NCBI RefSeq assembly: GCF_030463535.1
Contig: NC_132879.1
Location: 29,558,133-29,622,132 of the forward strand
Source: Salminus brasiliensis
Lineage: Eukaryota > Chordata > Actinopteri > Characiformes > Bryconidae
Reading direction: 5' to 3'
Length of the DNA stretch: 64,000 nt
Shown here: piece by piece, positions 26,575 through 38,700 of the stretch
How positions within the stretch are numbered: the first letter of the stretch is position 1
Layout: each line of letters begins with the position of its first letter
Made by a program: the position numbers and the translations under genes
Notes under the pieces: model-generated
The model's database searches: none
The model's input: only the letters and a program-made list of their open reading frames with translations
What the model was told of the DNA's origin: nothing

Positions 26575-27330
26575 CATGCAGTTTATTAAGAGGACCTGTA
26601 CACCTACTGATTCATTCAGTTATCCAATCTGCTAATCATGTGGCTGCATTAAAATCATGTAGCAATAGGCCAGCTGAAGTTCCCATCAACTGGCAGAATG
26701 GGGGAAAAATGTGATGTCACTGATTTTGAGCGTGGTACGATTGCTGGTTTCAGACAGGCTGGTTTTTAGTGTTTCTTGAATGTCTGATCTCCTGGGATTT
26801 TCAGCAGTCTAGAGTTTACTCAGAATAGTGTAATAAAGAGAACATATTCAGTGGGCGGCAGTTCTGCAGACTGGTTTGAGCTGACAGGAAGGCTATGATA
26901 ACACAGATAACAACTCTGTACAATTGTGTGAGCAGCAAAGCACAATACATCCGAACCTGAGACTGATGGGCTCCAATTGCAGAAGATCATGTTAGATTCT
27001 GTCAGGTTCTCTAAGTCAAGAACAGAAAGCTGAGGCTGCAGTGGGCACAGGCTCACAAAAGCTGGACGGTCAAATACTGGAGAAAAGAAGCCTGGTCTGA
27101 GGAATCTCGAGGAATTTCTGCTGAGGCATACAGATGATAGGATCTCTCCCTCATACACACAATTTACCCATCTTCTGACAGATACTTCCAGAATGATGAC
27201 GCATCATGTCACAAAGCAAAGGTCACCTCAAACTGGTAAACGTGACAGTGAGTTTGGTGTTCCTAGTCATATCAATATAAATCCAATAGAACACACTGCA
27301 GGTGCTCCTAAAAATCAACATGGACTAAAA
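26575..27330 (+). pseudogene. Degraded Tc1/mariner transposon (family T2)
   Basis: Lies between the convergent fads2 and eps8l2 genes. It keeps blocks of a common fish Tc1 element: 'gattttgagcgtggtacgat', 'ctgatctcctgggattttca', 'aggctgcagtgggcacaggc' and 'atcttctgacagatacttcc'. The middle of the transposase is deleted and stops are frequent. Confidence 0.85.
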
Positions 27331-27479
27331 TAACAAAGGAGCATTTTCAACGTCTTACGGAATTCATGCCATGTGTTTTTAAGAGCAAAATGAGACACTA
27401 CCTAGTATTAGTATAATGCTTTTAATAAAGTGCGCAGTGGGTGTACATCGCTGCTGTCCAATGAAATCTCCATTCTTTT

Positions 27480-27645
27480 TCATTTTTTATGGTTTGAACC
27501 CTGTAGCTGCTCTGTACCCTGTTAGTAATTCTGGATGAATGGATCAACACAAATGCCCTAAATTACTTTGAATAAACAGTTTTTTACATTAACAAAGTTA
27601 AGAACACTTTTGCCTTCTCCTGTAAAGTCACCATGTTTTTCACTG
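27480..27645. repeat. Dispersed repeat family R1, copy 2
   Basis: Follows the same block order as 9366-9535: 'aattctggatgaatggatca', 'gaataaac', then 'ctgtaaagtcacc'. Confidence 0.55.
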
Positions 27646-27726
27646 GACAGCCAAGGACATACACAAGCCTTCAGCCTGTTACGCCAACCAACAGAAACTC
27701 TGAAAAATGGATACCATTAACTTGAC

Positions 27727-27732
27727 TTTATT
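27727..27732 (-). terminator. eps8l2: Poly(A) signal of eps8l2
   Basis: AATAAA on the minus strand, about 560 bases past the eps8l2 stop, with a T/GT-rich downstream stretch ('tttctgttggttggcg') at about 27685-27700. No other AATAAA was seen between it and the stop. Confidence 0.65.
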
Positions 27733-28292
27733 ATGTTCTTGCATCATACTTTCATGACAAAAAATCAGCACGTGAACATGCATCTTTAGACAGGATTGGG
27801 GACGTTATTTACATAGAAACCCTTGTTTTTTGAAAACAAAGGTATTCTCATAAATCGAAATGAAAAATGGCATTTGAATGTGACGAAAAGCCCATGAGCC
27901 AAAGACCTATAACCACACGATGTACAATCATTCTTTTAAACTGCTAGAAAACATTCATTCTGGACAACATCGAAACAAATTCTCCAAAATCTCCTGTTGC
28001 TCCGATTTCCTCCTCTTTCTTCCCTCACAGGTTTAGGCAGAGGTTAAAGCATCATATCTTCCCAGCATAAACAAGTGTTAAGAAACAATTTACGTGGACG
28101 AATTAAAACATAGCCTTTTCTAAAAACAGAATAAATATACAAATCAAATGTATACAAGATCTTAGTACACGGTGATACTGCATGTAGATTATATGACGAT
28201 GGCAAGAGAATAACAACGAAGCAGGATTGTACGCTGATATGAGGATTGTGGATATTCTAGCATTGTTTGACAATTACTGTAATGATGGGTTT
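27733..28292 (-). other. eps8l2: eps8l2 3' UTR
   Basis: Non-coding DNA from the stop codon to the poly(A) signal, read on the minus strand. Confidence 0.6.
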
Positions 28293-31162
28293 TTAAAACT
28301 TTTTCATATCTGTGGCAGAAGCTATCTTCTCCTTCTGTTTCCCCAAGACCTGCTGCAGCTCCGAGTCTCCTCGGCTCTTCTGATGGGGACATAAAAGAGT
28401 ATTAGTGTCTTTCTGCTACTGGTAGAAGTAGAATTATGCTGACCTGAGAACCGTTCTGCTTTTTCTCTTATAGTGCTTATGTTTGGGATTTAGATAGTAG
28501 ATCCCACTTTCACTTAAACAAAAAATTTTCTAAAAGTTGGACCAGCTTCTGCTCTTTTTAGTAGCCGTTCTATGTTATGATCTTGTCTACAGTAAGACCA
28601 GTAAGTTAACTCATAGTGAAAGATAAAAGAAATAAATAAAAAGTAGAAAATAGATCTGCGAAATTGTATCAATCAAACACAACAGTGAGAGCTTTGCCTA
28701 CTGGAGTTTGAACTGTAAGCAGAGAGGCTTTATGAGGCTCTATGAGGCATTCAGCTCCTGCATGTTGAGCTAGCAGGTGAGTTATGTGCAGATACGTTGT
28801 GTTATCTGTAGCTGGTTGTTTGTCTGTAGGTGAGGTGTAAAGGGTAACTGACCTCTAGCTGGGATTTCTGCACTGTGATCTGGCTGTAGACGCGTGCCCC
28901 TTCATCTCCACACACGGCCTTCAGCTCTTCCTTTTCCAGAGAAAACAACTGTGCCCCGCTCAGGATCCCCAAACAGTCCACACTCCTGGGAGATAAACAA
29001 GCACTTACAGTTTTATTTACATTTGCACAGCTAATCCAGCCATTTTTACAACTCTAATTATACATAACCGCTGCTTTTCCTAAAGGAACCTTGAAGAATC
29101 CTTCTTTTTAAAGGTGCAATTTTACATCACCACATTTTCAACTGCCAAATGAACTTACGATTTAGAGAAGCCCTTGCCATTGAGCCAGGTGGTAACCTCA
29201 GCAGGGGTGGAGTTGAAGGTGAGGGGAATGGCACGACTGGAGTGACGCTCTACTTTGAAGTTGCGAGTTGGCTGCTGGATCTTACTTGCGGTGATCCGTT
29301 TCAACAGCTCATCATTCACTTCATCCATCTGCTGAGTGCGGACTGAAGGGCAGAGAGAATAAAGAGAATAGAACAGAAGAGATTGGAAGAGAGGTTTTGT
29401 TGAAAGAGCATCCTAAGAAACTGAATTTCATAAATGCCGTGAGTTTGCCAGAGTTCTGATTTGTCACATTAAAGGTCAGGGCATAATTCCATATGCACTA
29501 TGTGTCCACGGGTTTGTGTACACTCTTCACTACCCTATTATCATGCCCTCTTAGACATCAGTCAAATGGCACACGTTGCCCATGTTATAGCTTATTTCTA
29601 TGTGCAGCAAACTCCCGAGTTCAGTTCAAACCAGAAGTGGCCATTATATTTTGATATGACAGTGAAAATGGTCAAAGGTTGCCTCTGAGAAACCAATACA
29701 TTTGTGGAATGTTCTTGAGCCGCTGTAGTGAAGGTGTACCGAGAATGGACCTCCCGCACATTGAGTGCCTCCCAACGGTGAAACAGTGGTGCCCCATGGG
29801 CCACTGATGCCAGACAGGAACAGCGACCCCGGCGTGTGGCATAGACCAACCAACATGCCACAGTGGACTAGTTAACCTAATAAACACCTTTTCTTATACT
29901 GTATTTGTCTACTTCTCATTATTCCATTAGGGCCCAGAATCCAGCCGAACAAGACGCTGTCACTCTGACCAGGGAATTGCATGAATATTTGAATCTAAGT
30001 TTGAATCCTGGTCATGCTGCTAGCCATCGGCAGTCAGGGCCCAAAGAGAGCACAACTGGCCTTGCACTTTCTCCCCACATCACTCTAGTTGATGCTGATG
30101 CATCAGAGTCGGGTACACAGCGCTGTCCTCCAAGCACATTGGTTGCCCGGACCAATGCCCAGTCAGAAAAGCTTGATCTGTGTAAAGGACTGCCTTGTTC
30201 AATAAACATAGAAAACACTCCTTTTTACTTTTATTTAATCATTATTCTTATTATTTTTTACCTGCTTTTCCTCCATAATTAACCAACCTACTAGTTCTTA
30301 CAATACAATAAAATAAAAAACAAAACACTGCTTATAGTGTAAAAGGGTGGGGCTAAATTGTTGTAAATTAATTCTATATTATTTGATTAAGTAAAATGAA
30401 TCAGATACATGTGGCATCACAAAAGCAATGAATTTGAAACAGGTTGTTTTTACAGCTTAATTCAGTTCTGCATTATATGGGACTTTTAAAATGACACAAG
30501 CGAACCATTAGTGGGGGACACTCATGTATGAATGTACACTTCATGAATAAACTCACTGTCTTTATCCCGTGGTGATCTTGGCATGTCAAAACTGTCCCCT
30601 CTTCCCAAAGAACCCGATGGGGATGAACCTTTATAGGACTACAAAGAAAGAGGGAGAGAGAGAGTGAGAGAAAAAGAGAGAATCAGAGACACAATATTTA
30701 CAATCCAGCACAGTAAAAGTGTCTAGGAAGTGGCGTGAGTGTGTGTGTGTTACCTGGCTGTATGCTGGGTCCATGGCGCGCAGTTCCTCAGGTGTAACTA
30801 CATCTAGGATGTTGTAGGGCACATACCCAGCTTGGCCGCTCCTGTTCCTCAACTTCCACCACTGCTTGTCATCCTCGATCACCTTCACACAAACATCTGA
30901 TCAGTAATAAGCTCATTTGCAACACTGCTCCCAGATAACTCTCTTCCTCGCTCTCTCTCACCTCTAAAACCTCGTCTTGAAGGACAGACAGCTCATTGGC
31001 ATTGCGGGCAACAAAGTGGTATCGGATCTTGGCGTACTTCCGCCCAGGGGAAGGTGCTGTGAAGGATCTACATGGGTCAGACAAAAATGAACTGGTTTAG
31101 ATTTATCAAAATTGAATTCAAGTTTTAATGACAAGCCTACATTTAGATATTAATCGGTGAAT

Positions 31163-31216
<54 letters not shown>

Positions 31217-34200
31217 AATATTTATTTATTCTGGTGGAATGTCAGTGGTTTGCTCAGACTCACCCGTTTGATGACAGCGAGGACTGTGATCCAAAGTACT
31301 GTACAGTACGAGAAAAACAGAAGGGAAGAAAGCTGAGAAAATAGTGAAGTAATTATTATGGTAATTATTATATACGATGCTCTCTCTCACTCTAACTCGC
31401 TCGCTCTCTCGACTTCTCCCTCACCTCTTCTTTCCTGTACTCTGATGATATGGGGGACATTGGTCCGGAACACTCTGTCTCCCATGGTGATGAGCGGAAC
31501 AGTTCCACAGGAGGCTCCCAGCCGTTCCGAAATTTTGGGATGTAGAGAGGCGCACACTGGTCCCTTGGCCAATCAGCTCTGAGAGAGAGGAGGCAAGAAA
31601 AAAAGAGAGAGAGACAAAGAGAGACAGAATAAGAGGCCTACACAGTGTCGCTAGTTGAGGAACAGAGGTTCTTCACACACTGCCATTTTAATTTAATAGG
31701 CTTTAGGGGCTGCAGTCTAGGGCCCAAACACCAAGGGGCCCTGCACAATTCACTGCTAATGAAATAACGATGAAAGAAACTTCAAAACTACATATGTTCC
31801 AGCTCTAATCCTAACGCTGCCTATATGAAATATGTAGCTTGTCTGATTTGCTGAGGGTTTAAAATAAAACGTCTTCATACAGTACGCTCTAAAAATAATG
31901 ATGCCAAAAACAGTTCTTAGTGAGATGCCATGAAAGAACCATTCTTGGTTCCCCAAAAAAAGAAGTTCTTCATTACATGCAGCATATTTGCAACTTGTGT
32001 GATTAAACAAGCAATACAAGGAATACTGAAAACGGGCTGAGCACCTGATTTCAGTTGGCAGAAAGACAAAAACAGACATTAAAATGAGCATTAATCATTT
32101 ACACAATATCATTGTTTTAATATAAGTGAAAAAGTGAGGCTCCTCCCCCAAATCCTAACATCTAATGTCACTTCTATGAGTGTGATAGAATCTCACACCG
32201 CCTAGCTTAACCTGTAGTCATTTTGTAAACCTGAACCTTATGCCTTGCTGAGCGTATTAACATAGTTTTTTGATGGGCGTTCAGGTCTTATGTAATGTCC
32301 CTTGGAAAGTGGCTCAACATTTCTCTTTCTTGGTGAAGGTAGATGAGCTGATAGGTAGTGTTGATAGAAGTGGAGAATATAGCATTTGGCTAACCAGTAC
32401 AGGAGTCTTACCCAAGGACTCATATTGGTTAACATGGTTAAACCCCTTTTGGGGAATCCCCAGTCTGCCATATAGAGGGTGTCAGAGTTATCCTCCACAC
32501 TAAACCAACTAACCAGTTACAGTAGGAAAAAAAAAGATTATTGTAAAATTTGAATTAAATTAAATAAAACAGCCTTTGTTTTACAAATTGAATGTTACAA
32601 ACCTGTAATATTAATAGTAATAATGATAATAATACAAATTTTACCATTAGTTAGAAACCTCTAAACATTTTAGATAAGAACCCTCTTAAGTAGTAATTAT
32701 TAAAACATATATTAATAATTCAGTAGCTAATTAGTTTAGTAGCTGTAATCTACACTGTACCTCCATTCATTTGTGATGTTGTGCTTCATTTCACTAGGAA
32801 CACTTCAATTCTACTCATGCACTGGAATGTGCTCTATGTCTACAAAGAGTTTATGGTTTTCGAGCTTGTTAAGGTACAGTTCATTGGAGCTTCACATGTG
32901 CTTTAACAGGGTCATCCTAAAAAAACTACCAGCAAATCCACAGCGGGCGATTACAGCAGCAGCACTACCTGGGTCGCGTCCAACCGTCACCCAGTAGCTC
33001 AAAGATGGTCATCTCCTTAGGGGACAGGTGCCCTCTTAGAAAGTCCACTGCATCTCGAGACAGGTGGGGAGAGAGGACTGAGCGAGACAGCTCGGGGCTA
33101 CCACAACTCTGCAGCACCTACAATAACACATTACAACACTAAATCATCCTTGACCAAGAAACAACACGCTCTTAGCAAAAAAAGCAGCACATAGTACTGA
33201 CAAAGGGTGTTTCGGAGGCAGGAGTGCAGGGTGTTACCGCTGCAGCAGAAAATTTAAAGATAATGCTGGGCTGTGCTATGTCACACTATGTATGCACTGA
33301 ATTGTGCACACATTTGTTGAAAAGGCTAATGCTACTAAGCCTGTGTGCAGTGTTCATTTAATAATAATAAAAAGGTAACTCTCAAAGGTTAATTTGTTAT
33401 TTGTAAATATTTTCAATCCTTTTATTGTTTATATATTAGACTTTCACTCAATTATATATCATTGTCTCCACACCCCACTTCAGTCACACTTTCACTTAAT
33501 CACAGTTTCTCTGTACTTTCTACAACTCTGCTTGTGTATTTGTTTCCAGTCTTTACCAGTTCCAGTGGTCCAAAGAGGAAGTGGACGAGTTCTGAAGCGC
33601 TGGGGTTCTGAATGTGCTTCTTCAGTTTGGCCTGCAGAGGGAGCACACAGTCAGTATGCCCTGCCATCACTCCACTCCAGTGTGAGTCGACTACTTTTAC
33701 TGAACTGGGACAGATCGTCTCAACTCCAATCCAAATGAAGAAATAACAGATAACAGCCTGCATACTGGTTTTATAATGGTTAGTAAATAATGATGCGGCA
33801 TTGAGCTCTGAAGTTCTGTATTTCTAAATAAACTATCATCTAAAACAATTTTAGTGAGTGCAATATAATACAGGTTAAAAGATCTGTGGTGAGACCATGA
33901 GACCAGCAGGCCATGTGCTGGAGCCCAGAGAGACACTCACCAGCAGATTGAAGGAGAGTTTTAGCTTTTGTAGGCTGTCGATGAACTCTGCTTCAGATGG
34001 AGGTTTAGCTCTTAAAGTTAACATCCCCTCTAAACAAAACCACAGAGCAGCCATTATTGCCATTGTACACAGGAACACACACATAGAGTTAGCTTTTTTG
34101 GCAAGCCCCCTAGTGGTTAAACCACCAGTAGAGTGAAAATTGACAGGTTGTATTTTTTTCTGATGGGTTTGTGTCTGAACTTTGGGGCTTTGAAAGATCA

Positions 34201-34614
34201 AGTTCATTAAATATTTATTAGTAATAGATTAAGTGACAGAAATGTGATTGTTCAAGGTGCCTGCAAAAGAGGCTAATACTAACAGGAACAAACTGTTCAT
34301 ATAGTACAGGAACAGACTGTTTGAATGTGAGCAGACTGAAAGAAAATGAATACCTGCTGGTCCTCTTTTCTTATTTTTCCGGCTTTTGTTGCGCTGGTTG
34401 AGCTGGGCGAAGGCTTCTGCGGCTTTCTGAAGCCGTGCCACAAAGATCTCAATGTCATCCAGTGCACAGTTCAGGATTTGCTAAACACAAACACACACAG
34501 ATTAAACTAGCAGTTACATCACTGAGGCCAAATTCATGCTATTACTCATCTGATACACACCTTGCTTGTTTGGGTTTTAGCTCTGAGCATGTGTGTATGC
34601 GTTTGTGTGTGTGT

Positions 34615-34659
<45 letters not shown>

Positions 34660-35647
34660 TTCCATCTGATGTTACTCATTGAAAAGAGCACTCACCACAT
34701 CCTTCTCAATATGCTGGGCAAGTTTCTCATATGACTCGACGTCCTGCTGAGCTGAACCTCGCCTTTCAACATCTAAAACAAACGTACAAGCGGATTTCAG
34801 ATTTTTTGTAAAGGTTCTGCGAACAACAGGGGAAGAATCTTTAACCTTTACAATAAACAATATATATTTTTTTGTTTTCAGCAGTAACATTCATCATGAA
34901 ATCTCACATTTTTAGATTTGTTCTTTTTGGTGAGTACAGATTATAGTGAGTACAAATTTCACTGTGAGCAGCTCGTAAAGGAAATGCTGTGGTATTCTGC
35001 TTATAAAAACACATACAATTCATTTTGCAATCAAAAGTTTACATACACTAATCATGGACACAAATGTCATGGCAATACTGGACTACTGGTGGTTGTGAAA
35101 TGGAGAAAACAGGCTATGGTGAAGCTTTTGGAATGGCCTGACCACAAGCCTATAGAAAATATGTGGACTGTGCTTAAAAGTTTGGTTGGTGCCAAAAAAC
35201 TGAACTCAAGAAAAAAAAAACTTGTGCACAAGATTTATTTATTTATTTATTTATTTACCAAGTAAAAGTTGTAGTGGTTGGTGTGGCGCAACAGATAACA
35301 CCACTACCTGCCAGTGACCTACCACACCATGTGGGAGACCAGGGTTCGATTCCCAGTCTGGGTGACTATGCTGCGCTACACCAATAAGAGTCCTTGGGCC
35401 AGACTCCTAACACTACATTGGCCCACCTCTGTGATATGAATAACCTTGTATGTCGCTCTGGATAAGAGCGTCTGCTAAATGCCATAAATGTAAATGTAAG
35501 TCCATGAATTTATGTAAACTTCTGACCAAAACTGTATAACTGTGTAGGCTAACCACCACATAAAATAATTGAGGCCTGCGATTTAAGACTGTGTTGTTGC
35601 AACTGCTATGATGTGTATATATGAAATATATATAAAATATATATATA

Positions 35648-35716
<69 letters not shown>

Positions 35717-38700
35717 AGTGAGCCACCTTCAGAACATTTATTCCTTTATACCCTATAGGGTATACGCTAGTTGTGTCCGAGCATGGGCAGGTGTATTTGG
35801 CTCACTTTTCATGTCCGTAGCTGCCACGCGACCTTTAACTCCAGGGGCTGGACCTTTAGATTCTGAGGGGGGGATGATTGTCTCCCGCTGCCGCTTCATC
35901 TTCTCCTGGTTCATCCTGGGGGAAGAGTGTGTGTGCAGTGTGTTTTGAATTACTGCATAAACATTCTCATAGCATTACACTGGAGTGTTCAAATTCATAC
36001 GACTATTCTAAATGCATACTGAGTTATTACACTGGAAAGGATATCAAAGAATAGTGTCAGAACACCACTGTAGCCCATCAAATACCTACATATACAGAGG
36101 TGCAATTACTATAAAGAACCAGGGACCATGTTGTGGTCAGACAGTGTGCTATGATACCAGCAGACATTGGATGTGGAATCATTATTGAAATGACGCAGGT
36201 GCATGTGATCTCAAAGTTGATTCAACAGCTGTTGCTCACTGGGATGGATGATGGCAATAGCAGTTCAGGACAGACATGCCTCTGTTGAACAGAAGACTCA
36301 CTTTAGTGTCTGAGGTCTCATCTTCTTGCCATGTTTATTGTCTCCCAGCGCGCTATCAATGTCAGCGTGCACTATATCAGCCTGGAACACATACAGACAC
36401 ACACAGACACAGAGTCAACATTATGCAGAGTAAACATACTTTTTAATTTATCTAAAATCAACCTAGGTACATTTGTTACAATAGCGCTCTAATAGGTATA
36501 GGTTTAAATATAAGTTTAAAGACACATATTTCTTTTGCTTGCCAGAGAAAACAGACATTTTAGAATAACACTGAACAAACCACAATAAAATATATTATCC
36601 ATTCAATTATTATGATTAGAAATGTTAGCCTTCTGTCCAATAGGCCAAGTCAGAACTAATCTACCTCACAACACAACTGAATGGTATAAACACATTAACA
36701 AGGACATATATTATACTAACAAAGTGCATCAGAATGAAACAAATTGGAGTTCAGCAGCTGTATGGATGTCAGAGTTAACTTGTGATTGCTTCACATTATG
36801 ATAATCTGTGTTATCAATGCAGGAAAGGAAAAATATCTTCAGAAAATCCAAAAACCTGTCATGATCCAGTTTAATTAAATAATTCCAATTCAACACACAC
36901 ATTGTAAAATGGATTCGGTTAAATCTCATATTTAACAACCATGTTTTCGCTGTAACAGAACTATAGTAACTAGGAATGTTCTGATCAAGTTTTTTTTTTT
37001 GCCTCTGATTCGTTCAGAATATCTTAATGCTCACTGTTGGCCGATATCGATCTGATCCGATCTTTGTGTTCCTATAAATAGTCCAGCCCCCCAAAACTTA
37101 GGTAAGACGTGCTGTTAATAAACACTGATTTATTTAGCTTGGTAGCAACTTCTTTTTCAATGACTGTTCTACACTTTATAGTGTTTAATACCCTGACCTA
37201 TGACTGACCTACCTGACCTAAACCAAAAACACTTTGTGTGTGTGTGCTTGCCAGGTATAATTCAAGAGGAAAGACGTGATGGGAGTACTGTTATATGTCC
37301 CCATATGGAATATAGTATCTTTGTCGTTGAGTGGCTTTGGCAGTGTGGACAAACAGCAGAAATTAGACTTTTTACAGATAAGTGGTTTAAACACAGTCAA
37401 AGCAGAGCCACAGATACTGGGTTACGTTTTCATGTTACGCTGTAGAATAGTTCCAAATGTTCCAAATGTTACCTTCTAAAAAAACGCTCCACATCGCAGT
37501 AGCTGAGAATCATGTCTGTTAATGCTGCCTAGAGAACCACAGAGGATGCTCTGCAAAAAATGCCTGGATCGGCCATGATCCCGTTCCACTGGATCGGATT
37601 GGGACATCCCTAACAGTAACAGTGTCAGAAAGCAATGCATGGTATTTTTCCAGCTGATTTGGTTGTTCCTGCAAACCTGGCATTGCTTCAAGTCCATTCT
37701 GATTGTGCTTCAATTTTAGCAAGCTTTCAGTCAGGTGCATTCAAACTTTTTAATAGCTGCCAACTGTTTTTCACACAGCAAGTGTGTGCGTGTCTCACCT
37801 CGACTTCATCGCAGTAGAAGAAGTGTATGTCTGGTTTGTGCTGCTCGTTGTCCTGGCAAACCAACAGCAGGACAGACGGGTAGCGCGTCTTATTCAGCAC
37901 AGTCTGACTGTGATGCACTGTGGAGAGAGGGAAGTTCTCCAGCTCCTCCTGATTGAAAGAGAGGGGGTTGGGGTTGGGAAAAGAGAGAATGAAAAGGGTG
38001 GAATGGATAAAGAAATAAATGATACAAAGGAAGGATAACAGGTAGCTAATAAAACCAACAGCTCTGAGTATATGGAGTATATCTGAATCAGTGGATTTTA
38101 AAGGCACCATATCCCATAATTTTACTGTACTTCTTTTTGTGTGTTCATCTACCAAAAACAGTTATGATTCATTTCTCCATGACTATTTTCCAACATCTCA
38201 AAATTCTATAGAATTAAACAGGTTTACTGTTTAAACAGGTTGTTACTTTGTCAATAAGATCTGTACTTAAACATGATTTCTGTTCCGACTGGCTGGCATG
38301 TATCACTCCTTACTTAAAATGCCTTATCCACAAAACTGAAACACTCATAACTTCAACAGGTGTGGGTGGAGAGGAACTGCTCTAGGTTATATAGGCAGAT
38401 AAATGTAAACACCACAAACAATTTACTCTATTTATAGGCTGTACAGTGTGGGCTGGGGGTAAGCAGTATGTTTTAAAACCCCGACAGTGTTCGCATACTA
38501 TATCTAATAATTTAATTTCTAAAATATGAAGAGAATTCAGTTTTCTACTATATGGGCCCTTTAATAATAGTTACTGTATGTTTCCTGCTGACCAGGATAA
38601 AGGTCTCTGAACACTCAAACTGATACTGACAAATCACATCCACAGTCCCAATCACACCATAGAGCCAGGGATCATAAAACACCAAGGCCACAATAAAACT

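Noticed and set aside
29598..29861. 87-aa minus-strand frame in eps8l2 intron 17
   Set aside because: Lies in a dispersed teleost repeat, not in an eps8l2 exon.
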